From Hydractinia symbiolongicarpus (lineage: Eukaryota > Cnidaria > Hydrozoa > Anthoathecata > Hydractiniidae): 64,000 bases of DNA. The stretch covers positions 8,742,001-8,806,000 of the forward strand of contig NC_079886.1 in the NCBI RefSeq assembly GCF_029227915.1. The letters run 5' to 3'. The position numbers and the translations under genes were made by a program. The first letter of the stretch is position 1, and every line of letters starts with the position of its first letter. Below the pieces are notes generated by a model. The model did not search any database. It was given only the letters and a program-made list of their open reading frames with translations, and was not told the DNA's origin. Positions 1 to 10,694 of the stretch are shown in pieces.

Positions 1-63
1 CAATCTAATCAAAAACGTAAACCCTCCTAAACAAGTATCTCGAACTTTAAAGCCTTTCGACGC

Positions 64-112
64 TCGATATCTCGAACTTTTTCTTCGGTCCCCTGAGAGT
101 TCGAGATATCGA
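64..112. repeat. Inverted repeat, probable pogo/Tigger-type transposon end
   Basis: Two perfect 15-bp arms (64-78 and 98-112) separated by 19 bp. The arms read as a variant of the TCGA-rich ends I associate with pogo/Tigger DNA transposons. It lies just beyond the C-terminal end of the split pogo-like transposase at 676-892, which fits it being that transposon's 3' end. No matching end was found right of 13.9 kb. Bases 113-675 show no gene. Confidence 0.4.
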
Positions 113-675
113 CCGTCGACTGCATTTTTTTTGACTTTATTTTACGTTGTCGCTTTCGTTTAATCTTAAAGTAATCAATTTTTGGCGCGCTTTTTCGTAT
201 AGTTTTAGTTCCCGTTCTTGTTTCGTAAAGTCCCTATTGTTTAGAAAACACTGGACAGCAAAACGGAACGGGACATAACAAGAAAATACTTAAATTTGAA
301 TGGCTATCTTGTAATTATTCGTTTAGTTTTTATATGTTTTTCCGTTTTTGCCCACAATAAAGTTGAAATGATTTCAACTTTAACTTTGCATCAAACGGAA
401 TAGTTCATCGACCAACCAAATACCAGAAATCATAATTGTCTGTTCCAGTCTGTTACATTTTTTGAAAATTCATTTTAAGTATATGTATTTATGTATTTCA
501 TACCACGAATAAATTGAATATATTATCGGTTAAAGTTTCGTCGGTAGAAAGTGATAAAATTAGAAATTCGTCACTTTTCACCAGCGAAATTTTATAACCG
601 AAATTTTTCACCAAAATTGAAAATCTTCGTGTTTGAGTCGGTATAAGTTTTCTCTTTTTATTGTAAATAAATCTA

Positions 676-892
676 TTAAGATGAATAACTAAGTTGTTGT
701 CCCTGCTCATCAAATGGGTTCTTTATACGTGTAAAGACGCTGTTAGCAGACTTGATCCCTGCATCATCAAAACCGTTGATAATTGAATCATTTTGTAGCT
801 TGAGATGGTCGTATGTTTCAACAATCCACTGCGCATGTAGAGGCTTTAACTCACTTAACTTGAGAAAGACTTTGACATCACCAGTTGCAACA
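676..892 (-). pseudogene. Pogo-like DDE transposase, C-terminal fragment
   Basis: Minus-strand reading from 891 to a stop at 676-678 gives about 70 residues including KPLHAQWIVE and IINGFDDAGI, which match the usual C-terminal tail of DDE_1 (pogo/Tigger/Jerky) transposases. The frame opens at the edge of the LINE at 892 and has no start of its own. The missing upstream part is at 13,320-13,885: that fragment ends with ...SNGV and this one begins VATGDV, a natural continuation. The gene was therefore split by an insertion. Confidence 0.75.
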
Positions 893-894
893 AA

Positions 895-3800
895 ATGCTG
901 ACTTTCATGATGGCGGCCAGAGCGGACGCAAGTTGGCTCTTGACAAAGATTCTTGTTGTTTTAATTATTGGTATACTTGTAAAGAAGCCACTGTTCACAA
1001 ATAGTGAAGTTTCAACACATCTAACACGAGTGGATGCTGCAATTTCTTTTGGTTGTTTATGGCAGTATCAAAAGAGCAGGAATTTGGCTTACGTAAAACG
1101 CAGTTTGTTTTTACCGCTACTTTTATTGATAGCAGGAGATATTGAAGCGTGCCCGGGACCACAAGCCGATGGAAATGTTGGTAGATTAACAGATTTTACT
1201 TTCAGAAAAGGAGTAAAGTTATTTCACCAAAACTGTAGAGGTTTGACAAATTGTTTACCAAATCTTTCGGCTTTATTTTCAGGAGAGAAAAACTCAATTT
1301 TATCTCTCTCAGAGTCACATATTGTACACGAAAGCGATAACTTGTTTTGTATTCCGGGGTTCCAGTTTGTAGAAAATAGACGAAAAACTGGCCTAGGAGG
1401 AGGTGTTGCTATATACGAAACGACGAGAAGACCTTGAATGTAAATTTTTAGAAAACATGTGAATCGAAATATGCCCGGAAAAAGCGAAACATTATCTAAT
1501 TTGCTGTATGTACCGACCCCCGGCCAATTCACTTCACTTACACAAAAAGTGGAAAGAATATTTTCAATACACGCTTGAGACCGTTAACGACCTATCGCTA
1601 GAAGTTATCATTATGGGCGACTTTAATGTTAACTATAAAAATAAAAATGATCATTCAGAATTTAAAGAGCTAATGGCTGTCCAGGGATTTAAACAGTTGG
1701 TAACAGCGGCTACGAGAACAACAAAAGAATCAAGCACCCTTATAGATTTGATTAATACAAACAATCACTCGCTAATTCGTTCCACAAAAGTTATACGCTT
1801 GAGTATTGGCGATCACGATTGCGTCGCTTGCGTTCGAAGACACACTGGTCAAAAACTTCCACCAAAAGTAATTACTTGTCGTAATTATACCAACTACAAC
1901 CATGATGATTTTTTAAAAGAATTAAATAAACAAAATTGGAAGCATTTGTACACATTGACTGATGTAATTAGTGCGTGGAGTTATTTTAAAAATATTTTGT
2001 TAACCGTAATCGATAAACACGCGCCGCTCATACAAAAGAGAGTGAAGGGAGGCAAGTGCCCGTGGTTAGGTACGGAGGTTAGGAGACTTATGTCTCGGAG
2101 AGATACTGTCTTGAGGAAGGCACGAAAATCAGGCAACAGTGCTGATTGGCGTCTTTACAAAAACCTAAAGAACCGATGCAATAACATGATAAAAAAAAGA
2201 AGAGAACAGAAAGAAGAACAAAAACAGAACAAAAACCTCCTTATCGAGAACAAGAGTAACCCAAGAAAATTTTGGAAAATTATTAAAAGCATTTTTCCAA
2301 CAAAAAGGAAGTCGGTAAACAATGTCACATGTACATCGGCTGCAGAAAACTTAACAAAAGCTGGTAGTTTTTGTTCATATTTTTCCACATGTGCAAATAA
2401 ACTTAAATCTCTTGCACTGCCAATAAAGGAATTTATATGGAGTAAGCCAAGTCAAGTGAATGAAAATACAAATTCTGTTTTTGCGTTCACTTACGTTTCA
2501 AATGTATTTGTTGAAAGTCAGCTGAAGAAGTTGCGGCGCAAGAAAGCTACAGGTTATGACCAAATGCCATCAGGACTTTTGAAAGACGGAGCCACAGCGT
2601 TATCAAGTCCCTTATCGTTCATCATCAACTTGTCGCTAAAAACAGCCACCATACCAACTGAATGGAAGTTGGCGAAAGTCATCCCACTCCAAGGTGGGAA
2701 AATGGACGAAATGTCAAACTATCGACCGAGCTCCATCCCACCGGTCATATCTAAAATAATGGAGAGAGCTGTTTATGTTCAACTTGTGAACTATCTTGAA
2801 GAAAATGAAATTTCTAACACCCAACCAATACGGATACAGGAAGAAACGATCTACCGAATTAGCTACACTCTATCTGACAGAAGAAATCAGGAAGGAGATA
2901 GACAAAGGGAATTTAACAGATGCGCTTTACGTTGACCTGTCGAAGGCTTTCGATACTTTAAGCCACTCCATTCTCCTGTCAAAACTAAGAAGTTATGGAG
3001 TCAAAGGTTTGTCACTAAACTGGTTCGCAGACTACTTGTTTAACCGCACCCAGATTTGTGAAGTAAATGGTCAATGGTCTAAGCCCAACCCCATTGTTTG
3101 TGGTGTACCACAGGGGTCTATTCTTGGACCCTGTCTCTTTTTAATCTACTTCAATGATTTCGAAAATTGTTTGAAACATTCTAGAGTACTAAACTTTGCG
3201 GACGATACTGTGTTATACATTGGACGAAAAACAAGCCAGCAACTTGAGATCGCTTTCAACGCTGAATTGAAAAACGTAGACAGGTACTTCATTGAAAACG
3301 AACTTGTATTAAATCTGAAGGCTGGAAAAACCGAATCGATGATATTCGGCACTCGCAAAAATTTGAAGAAAAACGGATCAACCTTGAACTTGGAAATCAA
3401 CGGAAAGCTAATTAACGCAACCACCGAATATCGATATCTTGGGACTGTTCTCGACCAGACTTTGTCAATGAACCATCACTTTATAAGTCTTTACAAGAAA
3501 ATATCTGCCAAGCTTCGTTTACTACTCTCATTGAAATCCAACTTAACGAAAAATGCCATCACTAAAATATATGTCGGAATGCTGCTGCCAGCGCTTCTTT
3601 ACTGCTGCACTACAAACCTGAATCTTACCAACGGCCAGCAAAATAAGCTTCAATCGCTTGATAGAAGAATTGCGAAGGTGACAGAGAAACGTCAAGTACC
3701 AATTATGAATGAAATAAAGAAACATGCTGTCATGCTCGTCAGAAAATGCTTGGAAAAAGCAGTGTGTAGCAATTTTGAAGATTTCTTTGAGATAAGATCG

Positions 3801-3983
3801 CACAGTAGAAACACCCGAAACAACAATTACTTACTGACAATACCTAGAGTGAGACTTGAAGTAAATAGATCTGGTTTTAAATTTATGGGATCAAAGATTT
3901 ATAATGACTTGCCAATCGAAATTCGAAAATCGGATACTTTACCAAGTTTCGTAAGAAAAACTAAAAGCTATTTTAACCTGTAA
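895..3983 (+). pseudogene. LINE ORF2: AP endonuclease plus reverse transcriptase, frameshifted
   Basis: The coding region is spread over all three frames: 895-1437, 1508 to about 2810, and about 2796-3983. The first segment has a hydrophobic stretch, a 2A-like GDIEACPGP, then endonuclease start motifs (QNCRGL, LSESH). The second has YRPP, GDFNVN and GDHD endonuclease motifs and the start of the RT (KKATGYDQMPSG, NYRPSSIPP). The third has VDLSKAFDT, GVPQGSILGP and the catalytic FADD box, and ends with the IRKS...FVRKTKSYF tail seen in CR1-type elements. Breaks near 1437-1508 and 2796-2815 prevent a full protein, so this copy is inactive. Confidence 0.88.
1129..1161 (+). other. 2A-like motif, non-canonical
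   Basis: Residues LLIAGDIEACPGP lie just before the endonuclease domain. The canonical 2A ribosome-skipping core is D-V/I-E-x-N-P-G-P. Here the Asn is Cys, so skipping is probably weak or lost. Several invertebrate CR1-like LINEs are known to carry 2A sequences at this position. Confidence 0.55.
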
Positions 3984-4134
3984 TAAATTATTTTATGCCT
4001 TATTGTAAAGCTAGTATTTTTAACTCATGTTTTTAACTGTTATATAATAATGTTTTATAATTTTATTTTTCACAGGACATATATTAAGAGCAGTTTTTTA
4101 AAAACTGAATTATATCCATCCTGTATAAACATTC

Positions 4135-4664
<530 letters not shown>

Positions 4665-7600
4665 ATGGCCAGACCTCGTAAGAGAAAGTCGATGAGGAAT
4701 GAAGGGGAGGAAGAAGAAGAAGCCGACTCTAGCAGTGAAGGTGATAACAGAAACGGCGCAAATGCGCCTGAAACATTTCCTGGCATTTCTTTCTGGATCG
4801 CGTGCGACTTGCCAAACTGTACCTTAAGTCAATTTGAAACAAATTTGTCGAAGTCTTTTATGCAAGCCGGGTTGAATTTAACAACGTGCAATGCTATACA
4901 GACAAGAGGTAAATACTTGAACCTTTTAGTACTTGAAATACTGTCAATGTTTTTCGAATATTTTACGCCACATTTGATATTTGTAGGCAAAACCAGTGCA
5001 TTGCAAGCATTCTCAGGATCGTTATACCAAGTCTTGAAAGACCACAATAGGGAAGAAGCAAAACGGATAGTTGAGATATCCCATCGCACAATGATTAGGA
5101 GTGCAGCTAGAGATGAAGGTGTTCAACTTGACCACGTTGCTGTAATGGAAAGCGAACAGTACTCGATGAAACCCTGTCAGTTAATTCTAACAAAAAATAT
5201 TGATAAAGAGGTATATCAAGATGTAATTCGTGGTTTATCCGAAATCAGATTTACATCGCTTGATTTAAAAGTAATTGATAAATCGGAAGGTAAGTTGCCA
5301 CGAACAAATTTACTTACTTCTCCAATAATAAGACTAAGTTTTTTGTAGAAGTTAAAACATGTTTTTACATTGTTACACGCATAGGCACAGAAGTAACTAT
5401 TCCCGTTAAGCCAACTAACAAACTTTGTCAATCCGTGGATATAGTTCGAAGGATGATGGAGAGGAATAGCTTTGGACTGTGCAATGGAGGTGTATACAAA
5501 AAAATAGGAGAAAGCAGATACACATACGTTTACTGTTGTTCGGTGAAAAGCTATCTCTATCGCTCGTTGAAAAACAAAGCAATCGCCAACGAAATTACGC
5601 CAAATTTACGAGAGTTGGTATTTTTGCTGTCGGACGGCGAGTGTCAAATAATTGATCATATAACTCTGGATTACAATTACATTGAATGCTTGCCAAATGG
5701 AGTTTGTTATAACATCGCCAAAAAATGTTTCGATATCAAGCCAAATTTAAAGGGATCTCCCCGAGCATTCGTACGGTACTTTCATCGAGAGGGAAAAAAT
5801 CCCGAACCAAAGCCATTTATAGAAGGTAATTGTTTTTACTTTTCTTTTAACGCGTTAAGAAAATGTGTTTTTTTTTCTTTTAACGCGTTGTAACATATCA
5901 AGGTGGTAGTTGTAACGTGTTGTAACGTATTGTAACTTGTTGTAACGCATTGTCAGTAAAAAAATGTTGGCTCTTTTTCTTTTAACACGTTGTAACATAT
6001 CAAGGTGGCAGTTGTAACGTGATGTAACGTATTGTAACTTGTTGTAACGCATTGTCAGTGAAGAAAATGTTTTTTTTTTATCTTTTAACGCGTTGTAACA
6101 TATCAAGGTGGTAGTTGTAACGTGTTGTAACGTATTGTAACTTGTTGTAACGCATTGTCAGTGAAGAAAATGTGTTTTTTTTCTTTTAACGCGTTGTAAC
6201 ATATCAAGGTGGTAGTTGTAACGTGTTGTAACGTATTGTAACTTGTTGTAACGCATTGTCAGTGAAGAAAATGTTTTTTTTTTCTTTTAACGCGTTGTAA
6301 CATATCAAGGTGGTAGTTGTAACGTGTTGCAACGTATTGTAACTTGTTGTAACGCATTGTCAGTGAAGAAAATGTTTTTTTTTATCTTTTAACGCGTTGT
6401 AACATATCAAGGTGGTAGTTGGAACGTGTTGTAACGTATTGTAACTTGTTGTAACGCATTGTCAGTGAAGAAAATGTGTTTTTTTTCTTTTAACGCGTTG
6501 TAACATATCAAGGTGGTAGTTGTAACGTGTTGTAACGTATTGTAACTTGTTGTAACGCATTGTCAGTGAAGAAAATGTGTTTTTTTATCTTTTAACGCGT
6601 TGTAACATATCAAGGTGGTAGTTGTAACGTGTTGTAACGTATTGTAACTTGTTGTAACGCATTGTCAGTGAAGAAAATGTGTTTTTTTTCTTTTAACGCG
6701 TTGTAACATATCAAGGTGATAGTTGTAACGTGTTGTAACGTATTGTAACTTGTTGTAACGCATTGTCAGTGAAGAAAATGTTTTTTTTTTCTTTTAACGC
6801 GTTGTAACATATCAAGGTGGTAGTTGTAACGTGTTGTAACGTATTGTAACTTGTTGTAACGCATTTTCAGTGAAAAAAATGTTTTTTTTTATCTTTTAAC
6901 GCGTTGTAACATATCAAGGTGGTAGTTGTAACGTGTTGTAACGTATTGTAACTTGTTGTAACGCATTGTCAGTGAAGAAAATGTTTTTTTTTATCTTTTA
7001 ACGCGTTGTAACATATCAAGGTGGTAGTTGTAACGTGTTGTAACGTATTGTAACTTGTTGTAACGCATTGTCAGTGAAGAAAATGTGTTTTTTTTCTTTT
7101 AACGCGTTTTAACATATCAAGGTGGTAGTTGTAACGTGTTGTAACGTATTGTAACTTGTTGTAACGCATTGTCAGTGAAGAAAATGTTTTTTTTTTATCT
7201 TTTAACGCGTTGTAACATATCAAGGTGGTAGTTGTAACGTGTTGTAACGTATTGTAACTTGTTGTAACGCATTGTCAGTGAAGAAAATGTGTTTTTTTTA
7301 TCTTTTAACACGTTGTAACATATCAAGGTGGTAGTTGTAACGTGTTGTAACGTATTGTAACTTGTTGTAACGTAGTTCTAAAAAAGGTGCAGTGAACTAC
7401 ATTTGTAGGTGTCGAAAATAGCTTCCCAGATAGAAATGTGCAGTTGCGTTTTTATCAAAAATGGTACCAAATTTTGCTCGCCGGTCAGTATCCCATGAAA
7501 GAAAAGAAATTGTTGCTAGTAGGTCCTCCTGATAGTGGAAATCAAGTTGGTTTGCTCCATTTCAAGGTAATTAAATAAAGTTCGTGAAAACTTCTGACTT

Positions 7601-9037
7601 TTAGACGGCACTTACTGACATACATTTGTCCTTTTAGGCATTATTCCAGAAATGTACATTGCTGACGTGGTTCGGGATGGTTGATTCTCAGGCCACCTGA
7701 TAAATAGAAATACACAAGTCGTATTTATGGATGAATGGACTAGCGACAGTCTATGTTGTGAAGATGCAAAAAGAATATTGCAAGGTAAGTCGATGTCGAT
7801 GCAGTACATGAACATTTACTTTGAATAAAATGTGGCAATGTGCAGATGGGATACCACTTTCTCTTATAGGCGGCTTGGTTATGATCCCGCAAAAACACAA
7901 AAAACCGGCCCGTTTTCAATACAATTCGGGTTTTTTTATAACAACTAATATAATGCCGGACTTCGGAAATGGTGTAGATGGTGAGGCTATCCTGCGTCGT
8001 CTTGAAGTTTTCGAAACTAAGACACTTCGAGTGAAGGACAATAGCATAACAAGTAAGTATCTCATGAGAATAAATGATAACAATGGTGTAAATCAATATG
8101 CATAAAAATAAGTAATGACTTTTTTCCCGTAGAGTGGATGAGAATGCACTGCATGGAAATATTTGTGTACGTTGCCAGCCAGTTGAAAGACATCTCGCTT
8201 TTCACCAGCGAAACCAATGTTGCGAAGAAAAATCAAGTAGGCGCTGTGTACAACGACGTTGATTGCGATCCGTCGGTCTTCTTGGACGAAGAGCAAACAT
8301 TGGAAGCATCTAGCAGTGGTCTAAGCACACGAGTTCAGATTGAGAATGCAGTTCCGCAAGAGGCTATCGACTATGCCATTATTGCGGCCGACGATAGGGA
8401 TGGCATTTTGTACCATGCGCTTAACTTTGATCATGAACTGTTTGACATAGAAAACAAGTTACACAGTGCTGAATATATGCGCAAAATGTACGAGATAGCC
8501 GCTGGGGCATGGGAGGAAATCTGCCCATTAATTAATAACGATAAGACCTTGGTAGCTTTCAAACGCCGTAAAAGGATCAACTGGCAGGGTAGTGACACGT
8601 TCTACGACACGTGGTTGCTTGCTACAAACTCCTGCCGCGATTGCTTCCCGACGAAAGAAATGAAGGAGCTCTACCCTGATTGGGCACAACTAATTGAGCA
8701 AGACGAAGACGAAGGAGAAGGTAGTAGCCACGACCGCGAAGAGAACGAGGAAGAAGAAGAGGAAACAAACGAAGAGGAGGAAGGTCATAGGGAAGAAGAA
8801 GAAACAGAAGAACATGAAATCAATGCTCAGTCGACAAAACTTGTTTCCACTGTTAAGCAAGAATATATGCCGTTTTGTCCAGCAAATAACAGTACTGCTT
8901 TTATAGACCTCGTGTCAGATGATGAAAGTGTTCCTGAAATTTCTTCAGTAAAATTAGAGCTATTTTCCGCAGATAATTCAACCACTTCTCTCGATTGTGA
9001 TGTTATCTGCATTAGTTCGGACGAAGAAGACAATTAA
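4665..9037 (+). pseudogene. SF3 helicase-like replication protein, seven exons, two lesions
   Basis: Exons inferred from GT-AG sites and phase: 4665-4908, 4987-5289, 5385-5825, 7409-7566, 7638-7784, 7870-8052 and 8133-9037 (2381 nt, one base short of a whole frame). The start has a basic patch and an acidic serine run. Motifs expected of a superfamily-3 ATPase come in order: GPPDSG (Walker A, 7522-7539), VVFMDEW (Walker B, 7721-7738) and SGFFITTN (motif C, 7926-7949). SF3 helicases drive replication of small DNA viruses and Rep-type elements. The tail is very acidic and ends VICISSDEEDN. Two lesions lie in the core: a one-base loss just after the Walker A glycine (about 7540-7543), and an in-frame TGA at 7682-7684. 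No HUH nickase motif was found in the N-terminal third. The exact family is unrecognised. Confidence 0.7.
5835..7375 (+). repeat. Minisatellite 1: about 15 units of 101-103 bp
   Basis: It lies wholly inside intron 3 of the helicase gene. Each unit carries five copies of TTGTAAC; in the first full unit they start at 5888, 5910, 5920, 5930 and 5940 (spacings 22, 10, 10, 10). Anchors recur at about 5892, 5994, 6097, 6198, 6299, 6401, 6502, 6604, 6705, 6806, 6908, 7010, 7111, 7214 and 7317. A T-rich linker varies slightly in length between units. The units are nearly identical, so the array is young or homogenised. Confidence 0.95.
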
Positions 9038-9124
9038 AAAAAAACTTTTTTGCGTTTTCCTTCCCTCATATCCCACCACATACTCCTTTTCTAAAGTGAC
9101 ATGCGAAAAGCGGTTTTCTCTACA
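9038..9124. other. 3' flank of helicase gene
   Basis: A short A-run and T/C-rich sequence follow the helicase stop codon and lead into minisatellite 2. No AATAAA is seen here, so the 3' UTR may run into the array. Confidence 0.4.
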
Positions 9125-10190
9125 GAAATAGGTTACAAAGCGTTACAACGTGTTACAAGGCGTTACAATCAGCATGTCCATGCGTTACAAGGCGTAACAA
9201 GAATCACTCTAGCCTTTTCCAAAAATTTCACAGTCATTTTTTCATGGAAATAGGTTACAAAGCGTTACAACGTGTTACAAGGCGTTACAATCAGCATGTC
9301 CATGCGTTACAAGGCGTTACAAGAATCACTCTAGCCATTTCCAAAAATTTCACAGTCATTTTTTCATGGAAATAGGTTACAAAGCGTTACAACGTGTTAC
9401 AAGGCGTTACAATCAGCATGTCCATGCGTTACAAGGCGTTACAAGAATCACTGTAGCCTTTTCCAAAAATTTCACAGTGATTTTTTCATGGAAATAGGTT
9501 ACAAAGCGTTACAACGTGTTACAAGGCGTTACAATCAGCATGTCCATGCGTTACAAGGCGTTACAAGAATCACTGTAGCCTTTTCCAAAAATTTCACAGT
9601 CATTTTTTCATGGAAATAGGTTACAAAGCGTTACAACGTGTTACAAGGCGTTACAATCAGCATGTCCATGCGTTACAAGGCGTTACAAGAATCACTCTAG
9701 CCATTTCCAAAAATTTCACAGCCATTTTTTCATGGAAATAGGTTACAAAGCGTTACAACGTGTTACAAGGCGTTACAATCAGCATGTCCATGCGTTACAA
9801 GGCGTTACAAGAATCACTCTAGCCATTTCCAAAAATTTCACAGTCATTTTTTCATGGAAATAGGTTACAAAGCGTTGCAACGTGTTACAAGGCGTTACAA
9901 TCAGCATGTCCATGCGTTACAAGGCGTTACAAGAATCACTCTAGCCATTTCCAAAAATTTCACAGTCATTTTTTCATGGAAATAGGTTACAAAGCGTTAC
10001 AACGTGTTACAAGGCGTTACAATCAGCATGTCCATGCGTTACAAGGCGTTACAAGAATCACTCTAGCCATTTCCAAAAATTTCACAGTCATTTTTTCATG
10101 GAAATAGGTTACAAAGCGTTACAACGTGTTACAAGGCGTTACAATCAGCATGTCCAAGCGTTACAAGGCGTTACAAGAATCACTTTAGTC
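9125..10190 (-). repeat. Minisatellite 2: nine units of exactly 122 bp
   Basis: Anchors fall at 9131, 9253, 9375, 9497, 9619, 9741, 9863, 9985 and 10,107. Each unit has six copies of GTTACAA, the reverse complement of the array 1 heptamer; in the first unit they start at 9132, 9142, 9152, 9162, 9184 and 9194 (the last is a variant). Read on the minus strand the spacings are 10, 22, 10, 10, 10, containing the array 1 pattern. The 15-nt spacer inside the 22-bp step differs in sequence from array 1 and holds a small palindrome (GCATG-TC-CATGC). Confidence 0.95.
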
Positions 10191-10318
10191 ATTTTAAGTA
10201 GGAATGGGGATGAGTGTGCGTTTAATGAATGTTGCATTTGCGCCATTATTTGCATACTTAAAGGCTTACAGCGTGTAAGTTTCACCTAAATTGTGTGGAC
10301 GCTTATGTGTACGCTAAA

Positions 10319-10681
10319 ATGGTGAATGAAGAGGCAGTTGTGGTAAACGTTTCGGATAACGAATGCTCAGCATCTAAGGAGGGTTTACCGTTCTCACATT
10401 CCTGTTCAACGCTGGCAATTTCCGTGGAAAAAAATATTGTTTGCCTATCAGATGATGAAGTTTTCATAACTATACCGATAGCGGCTTTGAAGGGAGAACC
10501 AAGTTTTTGCGAACCGCCTTCACACACGAGGGTACTTAATACACCAGATTATTGGCCAAATCGTAAGAGGAAAAAAGCCTTTATGTGTACGCCGGTTTTG
10601 ACTGTAACAAAGTTAAAAGACTATTTGAATATTCTGGTTTTCAAAAATCTTTGTAAATTTACAAAGTTATTTTTATTATAA
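10319..10681 (+). CDS. Small element protein with SUMO-interaction-like motifs
   Basis: A 120-codon ORF from the ATG at 10,319; the frame is open upstream to 10,295 without an earlier ATG. Two patches look like SUMO-interacting motifs, a hydrophobic core followed by acidic or serine residues: VVVNVSDNE near the N-terminus and NIVCLSDDE in the middle. A basic stretch RKRKKA follows further on and could be a nuclear signal. The helicase C-terminus has the same kind of motif. It stops 14 bp before the convergent recombinase gene ends. I do not recognise a family. It could be a real small protein or a remnant exon; the shared motif favours a real one. Confidence 0.45.
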   Translation: MVNEEAVVVNVSDNECSASKEGLPFSHSCSTLAISVEKNIVCLSDDEVFITIPIAALKGEPSFCEPPSHTRVLNTPDYWPNRKRKKAFMCTPVLTVTKLKDYLNILVFKNLCKFTKLFLL

Positions 10682-10694
10682 ATACAATTTAAAC

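Noticed and set aside
4665-5825. HUH rolling-circle nickase domain in the N-terminal part of the helicase protein
   Set aside because: No convincing His-hydrophobic-His motif or paired Tyr was found. Assignment to a parvovirus-like or Rep family is therefore not made.
8694-8906. Lys/Arg-rich ORF
   Set aside because: A shadow frame of the acidic tail of the helicase exon.
5835-10190. CRISPR-like array
   Set aside because: Whole units repeat, with no unique spacers, in a eukaryotic intron-bearing context; these are minisatellites.
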